Positions 30,957 through 38,379 of a stretch of 64,000 bases of DNA are shown here, one piece after another. The notes beneath the pieces are model-generated. The model worked only from the letters and a program-made list of their open reading frames with translations, was not told where the DNA came from and did no database searches. The first letter of the stretch is position 1. Every line of letters begins with the position of its first letter. The translations under genes were made by a program, and so were the position numbers. This stretch comes from SIG710 sp045587665 (GTDB taxonomy: Bacteria; Bacillota; Clostridia; Oscillospirales; CAG-272): contig JAZNCT010000088.1 in NCBI GenBank assembly GCA_045587665.1, positions 1-64,000 on the forward strand, in the 5' to 3' direction.

Positions 30957-31184
30957 ATGAAAAAATTCCGACTCATACAAGTCCTCAAGCCGGGTCATAA
31001 GCGAAAATTATACCCTTTATCTTATTTCAAAGCAGAGATCAATGCCAAGGAAGCAGTGCCGAAGGCATCTTCAAAAGCGCCTGAAAAAACTGTTGTGGCT
31101 GAAAAAAAGAAGCGCGGTTCAAAATCCCCGGTTATCATTCTCCCCTTTCATAACACATTTCTATTGACAAAAATGTCAAAATGA
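30957..31184 (+). CDS. Doubtful 75-residue basic ORF
   Basis: Open frame from an ATG very close to a consensus promoter start and without a ribosome site. The product is basic: it starts MKKFRLIQVLKPGHKRKL, then has an Ala/Lys-rich middle (SSKAPEKTVVAEKKKRGS). No domain is recognised. The 3' end overlaps the -35 box of the asnA promoter, so transcription through it would interfere. It may be a leaderless small protein, a leftover from a broken gene, or a non-coding stretch. Confidence 0.3.
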   Translation: MKKFRLIQVLKPGHKRKLYPLSYFKAEINAKEAVPKASSKAPEKTVVAEKKKRGSKSPVIILPFHNTFLLTKMSK

Positions 31185-31192
31185 TGTAAAAT
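31164..31192 (+). promoter_or_regulatory. Sigma-A promoter of asnA
   Basis: TTGACA (31164-31169), 17-nt spacer, TAAAAT (31187-31192), 31 nt before the asnA start. It overlaps a TGACAAAAATGTCA near-palindrome (31165-31178), which could be an operator. Confidence 0.85.
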
Positions 31193-31223
31193 GTTATGGT
31201 ATTTTTAAAACAGAGGTGATTTC

Positions 31224-32228
31224 ATGTCTAAGCTTTATATACCCGAGGGCTATTCTTCTGAGCTGACTGTGCGCCAAACAGAGCTTGCCATAAAAAAAGT
31301 CAAGGACTTTTTTGAGCGCGATCTTGCCATCGGTCTTAATTTAACGAGAGTTTCTGCTCCCATTTTTGTTGAAGCAACAAGCGGTCTCAACGATACTCTC
31401 AGCGGCATCGAACGCCCTGTTGATTTTTCGGTTTTTTCGGGTGAACGCTTTGAAATAGTTCAGTCTCTTGCAAAATGGAAGAGAATGGCACTAAAGCAAT
31501 ATGAATTTAAGGTTGGCGAGGGTCTTTATACCGATATGAACGCAATTCGCCGTGACGAGGAGACCGACAATATCCACTCTATCTTTGTTGACCAATGGGA
31601 CTGGGAAAAGGTGATAACAAAAGAGCAGAGAACAATGGAAACCCTGAAAAAAGCGGTTACAAACATCTATGCGGCTATCCGCCACACAGAAAACTATATT
31701 GTTGATGATTATAATTTTATCGAAAGCCTTTTGCCGGAAGATGTTACCTTTATCACAACGCAGGAGCTTGAAGATAAATATCCGGGTCTCACTCCAAAAG
31801 AGAGAGAATACCGTGCCGCAAAGGAATACGGAGCTATCTTTATTCTCCAGATAGGCGGAAAGCTACGCTCGGGAAGCATCCACGACGGCAGAGCTCCCGA
31901 CTATGATGATTGGTCGCTTAACGGAGACCTTATAGTTTATTATCCTGTGCTTGATATTGCTCTTGAGCTTTCTTCCATGGGCATCAGAGTTGACGAGGAA
32001 GCCCTTCGCAGACAGCTTATAGAAAGAGGCTGCACAGAGAGAGAGTCGCTCCCATTTCACAGCGCACTTCTGCGTGGAGAGCTGCCGTATACCATTGGCG
32101 GCGGCATCGGTCAATCAAGGCTTTGTATGTTCTTTTTGCGCAAAGCCCATATCGGTGAGGTTCAATCCTCATTCTGGCCAAAGGATGTTGTGGACCAATG
32201 TGAAAAGCGCGGTGTAAAGCTGCTTTAA
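31224..32228 (+). CDS. asnA: Aspartate-ammonia ligase
   Basis: ATP-dependent synthesis of asparagine from aspartate and ammonia. The protein is 334 residues, normal for AsnA. Features are RVSAPIFVEATSGLNDTLSG near residues 43-62, the VDQWDWEKVI segment and the late GGGIGQSRLCMFFLRKAHIGE, typical of the class II synthetase-like fold. AGAGGTGATTTCATG gives the start. A terminator follows, so it is monocistronic. Confidence 0.97.
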   Translation: MSKLYIPEGYSSELTVRQTELAIKKVKDFFERDLAIGLNLTRVSAPIFVEATSGLNDTLSGIERPVDFSVFSGERFEIVQSLAKWKRMALKQYEFKVGEGLYTDMNAIRRDEETDNIHSIFVDQWDWEKVITKEQRTMETLKKAVTNIYAAIRHTENYIVDDYNFIESLLPEDVTFITTQELEDKYPGLTPKEREYRAAKEYGAIFILQIGGKLRSGSIHDGRAPDYDDWSLNGDLIVYYPVLDIALELSSMGIRVDEEALRRQLIERGCTERESLPFHSALLRGELPYTIGGGIGQSRLCMFFLRKAHIGEVQSSFWPKDVVDQCEKRGVKLL

Positions 32229-32251
32229 TAGAACGGTTGTTTAATCATAAC

Positions 32252-32292
32252 AAAAAAGACCTTTACAGAAAAAATCTGTGAAGGTCTTTTTT
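32252..32292. terminator. Bidirectional terminator between asnA and comM
   Basis: AAAAAAGACCTT (32252-32263) with AAGGTCTTTTTT (32281-32292), plus TACAGA/TCTGTG inside. Confidence 0.9.
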
Positions 32293-32339
32293 GTTTTCAT
32301 TTTCACATTGATATTTTTAGTAACTGCACCACCTAAAAG

Positions 32340-33881
32340 CTATCCCTTTCTCCAATATTTTCTGTCAAGACTGCGATATTGAATAGCCTCGGCAACGTGG
32401 GGCACCTCAACCTTTTCGCTTCCGTCAAGATCTGCAATGGTTCTGGCAACTCTTATGATGCGGTCATATGCCCTGGCAGAGAGGCCAATGGCAGAAAAGG
32501 ATTTTCTCAGCAGCTCTATAGCCGCCTCGCTGATGTTTATTACCTCATTTGGCGCACCCGGTCTTATCTGAGCGTTGCAGTAGATGCCATCCATTCCCTC
32601 AAACCGCTTTGACGCCATTTTTCTTGCCCTTACGACCCTTTCTCTGATAGACGCAGAGTCCTCTCCTCTCTCATCGCTTGTCATCTCGTCTATGCTGAGC
32701 GAGGGCATTTCAACCTCAATATCAATTCTGTCAAGCAGTGGGCCGCTTACTCTTGAAATATACCTTGCAACAGCACCCTCACCGCAGGTGCATTTTTCTG
32801 TGGGATGTCCGAAATATCCGCATTTGCAAGGGTTCATGGCGCAAACGAGCATAAATGAGGAGGGATATGTAACCCTGCCGTTTACTCTGGTTATGGTCAC
32901 CTTTCCGTCCTCAAGAGGCTGACGCAGAGAATCGGTAACATTTTTACTGTATTCGGGAAGCTCGTCCAAAAAAAGAACTCCGTTGTGAGCCAGCGAAACC
33001 TCCCCCGGCACAGGATTTGCTCCGCCGCCAACCATGCTGGCAGAGCTCATTGTGTGATGAGGCGATCTGAAGGGACGTGTGCGCAGAAGCGACACATTTT
33101 CGGGCAAGAGCCCTGCAACCGAATGTATTTTTGTTGTTTCAATAGATTCTTCAAATGTAAGTGGAGGCATAATTGAGGGCAGACGCTTTGCTATCATTGA
33201 TTTTCCCGTGCCGGGAGGTCCTATCAGAAGAATATTGTGTCCTCCGGCGGCGGCGATCTCCATTGCTCTCTTCGCCATTCCCTGACCCTTTATGTCAGCA
33301 AAATCCATCTCCGGAACGCTTCCGTCCTTCTCAAAAATAGAGTGGGCAGCTTCTGTTGGCTTCAGCCGTTCCTTGCCGCAAAGATGCTGTATAAGTGTAT
33401 GAACGTCATCAACGCCGTAAACGGTAATCCCCTCAACCGATGCAGCCTCAGCAGCATTTGCGGCCGGAGCATAAAACTCCTTAAAGCCTGCATCTCTTGC
33501 AGCGGCGCACATACAAAGAACGCCTCTCACGCCTCTGACCTCCCCCGAAAGAGAAAGCTCTCCAACAAAGCATTTTTTTTCAAAGCTCACAGAGCCGATA
33601 TATCCGGCAGCGCCGATTATTCCAAGTAAGATCGAAAGGTCAAAGCCTGAGCCCTCCTTTCTCCTGTCTGCAGGCGCAAGATTGACCGTTATCTCACTTT
33701 CAGGAAATCTGAATCCGCTGTTTATACAGGCAGTCCTTACCCTTTCCTTAGCCTCCTTAACGGCAAGGTCTGGCAGACCGACTATCTCAAATCTACCCAG
33801 CTTTACATCAGAGTTACATTCAACCGTAACTATATATCCATCAACGCCGCTGTTGCCGGCGCTCCAAACCGATGTCAGCAT
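32340..33881 (-). CDS. comM: ComM/YifB-family magnesium-chelatase-like AAA+ ATPase
   Basis: Hexameric AAA+ helicase associated with processing of DNA during natural transformation. The protein is 513 residues. The N-terminal Lon-like domain (VGLPDLAVKEAKERVR, then FPESEITVNLAPAD) is followed by Walker A GPPGTGKSM near 219. A PFRSPHHTMSSASMVGG loop follows, then LDELPEY (Walker B), and a zinc-ribbon-like CKCGYFGHPTEKCTC. The sensor/Arg-finger region reads GPLLDRIDIEVEMP. AAAGGAGAATTGTTTTATG gives the start. It is the last gene of the trhP-uppP-comM operon. Confidence 0.92.
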   Translation of the reverse strand: MLTSVWSAGNSGVDGYIVTVECNSDVKLGRFEIVGLPDLAVKEAKERVRTACINSGFRFPESEITVNLAPADRRKEGSGFDLSILLGIIGAAGYIGSVSFEKKCFVGELSLSGEVRGVRGVLCMCAAARDAGFKEFYAPAANAAEAASVEGITVYGVDDVHTLIQHLCGKERLKPTEAAHSIFEKDGSVPEMDFADIKGQGMAKRAMEIAAAGGHNILLIGPPGTGKSMIAKRLPSIMPPLTFEESIETTKIHSVAGLLPENVSLLRTRPFRSPHHTMSSASMVGGGANPVPGEVSLAHNGVLFLDELPEYSKNVTDSLRQPLEDGKVTITRVNGRVTYPSSFMLVCAMNPCKCGYFGHPTEKCTCGEGAVARYISRVSGPLLDRIDIEVEMPSLSIDEMTSDERGEDSASIRERVVRARKMASKRFEGMDGIYCNAQIRPGAPNEVINISEAAIELLRKSFSAIGLSARAYDRIIRVARTIADLDGSEKVEVPHVAEAIQYRSLDRKYWRKG

Positions 33882-33902
33882 AAAACAATTCTCCTTTCGG
33901 CT

Positions 33903-34760
33903 TTACCCTTTAAACAAAAAGAAATATAAAAATACAAGCACGGCAAGAATTATGCGGTATATTCCAAAGGGTATAAAGGTGTGCTTTTTAACAAAGCCCA
34001 TAAGAAACTTTATAGCTATCACAGAAACAACATATGAAACTATACAGCCAACAATAAGAATAGCAATTTCGGTAATGCTTATCTCGGTTCCGCCGAGAGT
34101 AAATTTCAGTGCCTTCAGTGCAGAAGCCCCAAGCATTGTGGGGAGAGCAAGGAAAAAGGACATTTCTGCCGCCGCACTTCTGGAAAGCCCAAGTAAAAGT
34201 CCGCCAAGAATAGTTGAACCGCTTCTTGAAGTGCCGGGAATCAGCGCAAGCACCTGAAAGCATCCCATAAGAAATGCCTTTCCGTATGAGATATCATGAA
34301 CCTCGCTTATCCCTTGTTTTTTGCCGCGCCTTACATATTCAACAATTATATAAAATATGCCGTAAAGAGCAAGAGTAAACGCCACGGTCTGAGCATTATA
34401 AAAATGCTCGTCAAACCAATCGTCAAGGGCAAGACCTATCACAGCAGAAGGAATAACAGCAAATATCACCTTGCCCCAAAGAGAAAATGTCCTTTTGTTT
34501 TCACTGCAGTTAAAGAATCCGCCGCTTCCGCAATTCTTGAATTTTGGAAGGAGAGTTTTTATAAACAGACCAAGAACAGCAAGAGATGCACCAAGCTGTA
34601 TAACCACCTCAAACATTTCAAAAAACTCTTCAGAAACCGCAAGGGGCAAAAGCTCTCTAAGTAAAATCAGATGCCCGGTTGAGCTTATGGGAAGCCACTC
34701 GGTTATTCCCTCAACTATTCCGTAAAGGACCGTTTTAAGTAGTTCAATAAATATGCTCAT
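33903..34760 (-). CDS. uppP: Undecaprenyl-diphosphatase
   Basis: Membrane enzyme recycling the peptidoglycan carrier C55-PP to C55-P. It is 285 residues from the ATG at 34760 (MSIFIELLKTVLYG), with eight hydrophobic segments. Catalytic motifs are EGITEWLPISSTGH (about 18-31) and IPGTSRSGST. Overexpression of UppP confers bacitracin tolerance in other bacteria. AAAGGAATACT precedes the start, and the preceding trhP-like gene stops 13 nt upstream. Confidence 0.93.
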   Translation of the reverse strand: MSIFIELLKTVLYGIVEGITEWLPISSTGHLILLRELLPLAVSEEFFEMFEVVIQLGASLAVLGLFIKTLLPKFKNCGSGGFFNCSENKRTFSLWGKVIFAVIPSAVIGLALDDWFDEHFYNAQTVAFTLALYGIFYIIVEYVRRGKKQGISEVHDISYGKAFLMGCFQVLALIPGTSRSGSTILGGLLLGLSRSAAAEMSFFLALPTMLGASALKALKFTLGGTEISITEIAILIVGCIVSYVVSVIAIKFLMGFVKKHTFIPFGIYRIILAVLVFLYFFLFKG

Positions 34761-34773
34761 AGTATTCCTTTCG

Positions 34774-36021
34774 TCATTCGCCTGCACGCATTATGTCGCC
34801 CTCTTTAACTTCAAAGGGGACTCTGGCAAAAAATATCATAGAGGGATGTGGAGCAGATTCCAACCTTTCGCCCTTTTCCGAATATATCTCGGTCATCTTA
34901 AATGGTGCTCCCACCTTGTGAGGGGAAATCAGCTCGCAGTCATCTCCCACAGACACCTTGTTTCGCTGAATAAAGGGATAGAGCCTGCCGCCCTCGTTTT
35001 CAGCCTCCGTGCTGTTGGGAAGCTTTATGTTTCCAAGGGCCGTAGCAAAATATGCCTTGTCTCTTATATATCCGTTTTGTGTTCCAAGATTTGCATTTTC
35101 AAGGGGATGATCAAAATAATAGCCTGTGCAGTATTCTCTGTGGCTAACGCATCCAAGCTCCTTTAAAAGAGCCTCATCAAATCTATAATTTTCGGGGTCG
35201 GCTTCATAAGAATCCATTGCCATTCTGTAGGCATTTGTAACCACTGCGGTGTAATATGCGCTCTTCATTCTGCCCTCTATCTTAAAGCTGTCGATCCCAC
35301 TTTGCATAAGAGCCGGGATATGCTCTATCATACACATATCCTTTGAGCCAAGGATAAATGTGCCGTTTTCGGTCTGCTCGATAGGCAGCGGAACGTCGGG
35401 TCTTTTTTCCTCAACCAAGGCAAAGTTCCAGCGGCAGGGCTGAGTGCAGGAGCCGCGGTTTGCATCTCTGCCGGTAAGATAATTTGAAAGGGTGCAACGA
35501 CCGCTGTATGAAACGCACATAGAACCGTGTATAAAGGCTTCAAGCTCAAGCTCCTTCGGTATATCCGCCTTTATTTCCGCTATCTCAGCAAGCGAAAGCT
35601 CTCTTGCGAGCACCACTCTCTTTGCCCCCAAATTATAGTAGGCACGGCAAACAGCGGCGCTGACAGCGCTGGCCTGAGTTGAAATGTGTATCTCCATATC
35701 GGGTATGATCTTTTTAACCGTGTCAAGAACTCCAAGATCTGCTATAATCATAGCGTCAATCCCGTAGTCGGCAACCGTTCTCAAATATCTTTCAAGGGCA
35801 GGATATTCATAGCCTCTTGGCATAGTATTTACAGTGAGATATATTCTTTTTCCTCTTGCGTGAACATATTCGGCAGCTCTTTTCAGCTCTTCCTCCGAAA
35901 AATTATCGGCGGCGCTTCTCATTCCAAAAAGATTTCCGGCAAGATATACCGCATCTGCCCCGTAAAGCAAAGCGGCTTTCATTTTTTCAAAATTCCCGGC
36001 AGGGGAAAGAAGCTCTGGCAT
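34774..36021 (-). CDS. trhP: Peptidase U32-family protein, probable tRNA hydroxylation enzyme
   Basis: Protein of 415 residues of the U32 family, whose bacterial members (TrhP) act in prephenate-dependent hydroxylation of uridine 34 in tRNA rather than proteolysis. It begins PELLSPAGNFEKMKAALLYG, and the U32 signature E-x-F-x-H-G-S-M-C-x-S-Y-S-G-R-C is seen as EAFIHGSMCVSYSGRC. Further Cys in NRGSCTQPCRW may bind a cluster. The start at 36021 has GGAG 6 nt upstream; a 4-residue-longer start at 36033 is possible. It lies first in an operon with uppP and comM. Confidence 0.85.
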   Translation of the reverse strand: MPELLSPAGNFEKMKAALLYGADAVYLAGNLFGMRSAADNFSEEELKRAAEYVHARGKRIYLTVNTMPRGYEYPALERYLRTVADYGIDAMIIADLGVLDTVKKIIPDMEIHISTQASAVSAAVCRAYYNLGAKRVVLARELSLAEIAEIKADIPKELELEAFIHGSMCVSYSGRCTLSNYLTGRDANRGSCTQPCRWNFALVEEKRPDVPLPIEQTENGTFILGSKDMCMIEHIPALMQSGIDSFKIEGRMKSAYYTAVVTNAYRMAMDSYEADPENYRFDEALLKELGCVSHREYCTGYYFDHPLENANLGTQNGYIRDKAYFATALGNIKLPNSTEAENEGGRLYPFIQRNKVSVGDDCELISPHKVGAPFKMTEIYSEKGERLESAPHPSMIFFARVPFEVKEGDIMRAGE

Positions 36022-36080
36022 AGATTTCTCCATTCTTTATAATGTTTATGGCAGTTTTCTGCCAAACGCAGGTATTCTAT

Positions 36081-36109
36081 ATTATAATACGCTCATGTAA
36101 TGTTGTCAA
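36081..36109 (-). promoter_or_regulatory. Sigma-A promoter of trhP-uppP-comM
   Basis: Minus-strand TTGACA (36104-36109), 17-nt spacer, perfect TATAAT (36081-36086). It lies just past the end of the radical-SAM gene, with no terminator in between. Confidence 0.87.
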
Positions 36110-36119
36110 GAAAATTTGC

Positions 36120-37004
36120 TCAGCGTCTGAATCCACAAGTGTGGCAAAGAGGCTCTATAAATCGGTGATGCTCCATAGCCTCTTTCATTTTTTTAGCTCT
36201 TTGACCGGAGAGTATTTCACCAAGTGAGCTTTCAAATATATTCCCCAGCGGAATATCTCCGTTTCTGTCAAGGCAGCAGGGAACGACCGTCCCGTCGCAG
36301 AGAATACCTATCTGAGTGAGAAGTGCCTGGCATTTATCACTGCCGTATTCCGAAGCGAAGGGTTCGACCTCAATTGGAGCTTCGGTTATATCAGGCCAAT
36401 CAAAGCGTTCGCCCCATTCAATAAAGATGTGTGTTGCAATGCGAACTCCTCTGTGGTTTTTGACCCATTCCTCTCTTGAAGGCGGAAAAGCTTTTTCAAG
36501 CTCCTTTAAAATAGCTCCATTCAGCGAATTTTGTGCCTTTTCCTTGCTGTCGCCGTCAAGATTCCAAAGTCTGAACACAACAAATTTTCCGCTTTTTGCA
36601 AGCTTTTCGGCGGCAGTTATACATCCTTCGAGATATTTTTTCAGCTTCAGCATCACCATATTCCCCATAGAATTTCCCTCAAAAGAATGAAGGGAAATAC
36701 AAACGGTTTTCAGATTTTTACTGCTGCAGAGAATATCCAGATTATCCATAATAACAGTGCCGTTTGTAGTTAGTTTTACGTTGAAATTCATTTCATCGGC
36801 AGTTTCAAAAATTCTCTTTAGCTTTGGGTGAAGAAGAGGTTCACCCATAATATGAAGAAATAGATTTTCAACCTTTCCGCTCAGCTTTTTTGCTATAATA
36901 TCAAATTCTTCAGGATCCATATGGCGATATGCCCGTTTGTGCCCCGGGCAGAATTCACAGTCAAGATTGCAGATATTGGTTATTTCAACATATGCATTTT
37001 TCAT
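36120..37004 (-). CDS. Radical SAM/SPASM-type protein of unknown function
   Basis: Protein of 294 residues. The radical SAM motif is CNLDCEFCPGHK near residues 12-23 (CxxxCxxC). A C-terminal SPASM-like region has C-x-A-L-L-T-Q-I-G-I-L-C-D-G-T-V-V-P-C-C, and a last Cys pair in LCHTCGF. SPASM members often modify peptides or other enzymes, but no precursor peptide is visible nearby. The gene is the last of an operon with a GNAT, an AraC regulator and a large lipoprotein. AAGGAAAGTGGACT precedes the start. A specific substrate cannot be assigned. Confidence 0.82.
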   Translation of the reverse strand: MKNAYVEITNICNLDCEFCPGHKRAYRHMDPEEFDIIAKKLSGKVENLFLHIMGEPLLHPKLKRIFETADEMNFNVKLTTNGTVIMDNLDILCSSKNLKTVCISLHSFEGNSMGNMVMLKLKKYLEGCITAAEKLAKSGKFVVFRLWNLDGDSKEKAQNSLNGAILKELEKAFPPSREEWVKNHRGVRIATHIFIEWGERFDWPDITEAPIEVEPFASEYGSDKCQALLTQIGILCDGTVVPCCLDRNGDIPLGNIFESSLGEILSGQRAKKMKEAMEHHRFIEPLCHTCGFRR

Positions 37005-37016
37005 AGTCCACTTTCC

Positions 37017-37535
37017 TTAAAAAAGCTTTTTTTCAAACGCAAATCGTTCGTTTTTCATATCCTTTATGCCGCCCAGATATATGATCCCGCATTTTCTGAA
37101 ACCGTTTTTTTCAAACATTCTCTGCATAGAAAGATTTAAGCGGTGAGTATCTCCCCTCACATATCCAAAGCCCTGACCGGCGGCAAGCGCAAATGCGTGT
37201 TCTGTCATTTTTCCTGCAATCCCCTTGCCCTTTGCCTGTGGGGCAACTGCAACTCGGTGTATTGCAGCATAAGGCGCCGATGAGCTGAAGCTTCCCTCAA
37301 ATATTTCATCATAGTTGGAATCTCCACGGGTATCATAGCAGTAAACACCAAGGACAGAGCCGTTTTCCTCAGCAACATAAAGTCGGTCACCGGCGATATC
37401 CGCTTCAAATTCGCTATGGGAAGGATAACCGTCCTGCCACTGAGGTATTCCCGCACCTGCAAAATATTTTCTCGCCTCTTCCACTATCTCCATTATTCTG
37501 AAAAGATCCTTTTTTTCTGCTTTTCTTATTATCAT
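37017..37535 (-). CDS. GNAT-family N-acetyltransferase
   Basis: Protein of 172 residues of the GNAT fold that transfers an acetyl group from acetyl-CoA to an unknown amine. The acetyl-CoA site reads RVAVAPQAKGKGIAGKMTE near residues 92-110, and the late Asn/Arg region is DTHRLNLSMQRMFEKNGFRK. The start MIIRKAEKKD follows AGGAGAAAAGAT. It lies between AraC and the radical SAM gene. Confidence 0.87.
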   Translation of the reverse strand: MIIRKAEKKDLFRIMEIVEEARKYFAGAGIPQWQDGYPSHSEFEADIAGDRLYVAEENGSVLGVYCYDTRGDSNYDEIFEGSFSSSAPYAAIHRVAVAPQAKGKGIAGKMTEHAFALAAGQGFGYVRGDTHRLNLSMQRMFEKNGFRKCGIIYLGGIKDMKNERFAFEKKLF

Positions 37536-37545
37536 ATCTTTTCTC

Positions 37546-38379
37546 CTATCCTATCATCGAAACCGAGCGGATTATCTGAGGCGAACGGCGCCTGTATTCA
37601 CTTGGCGACATTCCTGTCTGCCTCACAAAAGCACGGTTAAAGGTTCGCAGTGTGTTAAATCCCACACATTCGGATATCTCTGTTATAGTTTTATCCGTCT
37701 GCCTTAATTGCCTACAGGCATCACTTATTCTAAGAGAATTGATGTAGTCATTAAATCTTACCTTCAGCTTCATACTGAAAAGATGCGAAATATAATATTT
37801 GCTTATGTGAAGCTCCTCTTCGAGGATACCGAGAGAAAGATCCCGTGAAAAATTTCTTGAGCAATAGTTTACAACAGTTTTCAGTGCATGGGAGCTTACC
37901 GATTTAACATCGGTAAGGCTCAGATGCCCCATAAGATCGCCCAAAAAAGTCAAAAGCACGCCTTTTAGAATTATATTTTTATATTCGTTTTTCTCTGCAC
38001 CTATCTCTCCCATTTTTCTCATCAGCTCTTTTGCGCCTTTTGGCAGGTTCTCCGATCTTATAAGGGAAGATTCCGGACATCTTCCTCCAAATTCTTCCGA
38101 GAGCTCCGGCAGCATATCGGGATTGAATATCACAAGAAAATATTTTTCCTTTTTGAGAGTTTTAAACTGATGTACCTGATTTGGAAACACAATGCAAAGG
38201 TCGCCCGCCTTCATCCTGTATTCCACCGAATCTATATAAGCCAGAGTTTCTCCCTCAAGAAGGAGACACACCTCTATCTGATAGTGCATATGAGGCGAAC
38301 ATTCAAGCTTTATCCTGCTGTTTTCCCCCTCGGTTCTGAAATAGAATTCTTCTTTTTTTATTTCATAATTAGCTTCCAT
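37546..38379 (-). CDS. AraC-family transcriptional regulator with cupin domain
   Basis: Protein of 277 residues. The N-terminal ~130 residues look like a cupin sensor (HMHYQIEVCLLLEGETLAYI, AGDLCIVFPNQVHQF). The C-terminal ~100 residues hold the two AraC helix-turn-helix motifs: LGILEEELHISKYYISHLF and a second one in ITEISECVGFNTLRTFNRAF. It ends with GMSPSEYRRRS. The ATG overlaps the stop of the upstream lipoprotein gene (TAATG), so the two are coupled. It probably controls this operon, possibly in response to a sugar. Confidence 0.9.
   Translation of the reverse strand: MEANYEIKKEEFYFRTEGENSRIKLECSPHMHYQIEVCLLLEGETLAYIDSVEYRMKAGDLCIVFPNQVHQFKTLKKEKYFLVIFNPDMLPELSEEFGGRCPESSLIRSENLPKGAKELMRKMGEIGAEKNEYKNIILKGVLLTFLGDLMGHLSLTDVKSVSSHALKTVVNYCSRNFSRDLSLGILEEELHISKYYISHLFSMKLKVRFNDYINSLRISDACRQLRQTDKTITEISECVGFNTLRTFNRAFVRQTGMSPSEYRRRSPQIIRSVSMIG

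Noticed and set aside
36120..37535. RiPP biosynthesis locus around the SPASM enzyme
   Set aside because: No small precursor gene, RRE domain or peptide exporter lies nearby, so the label is not supported.
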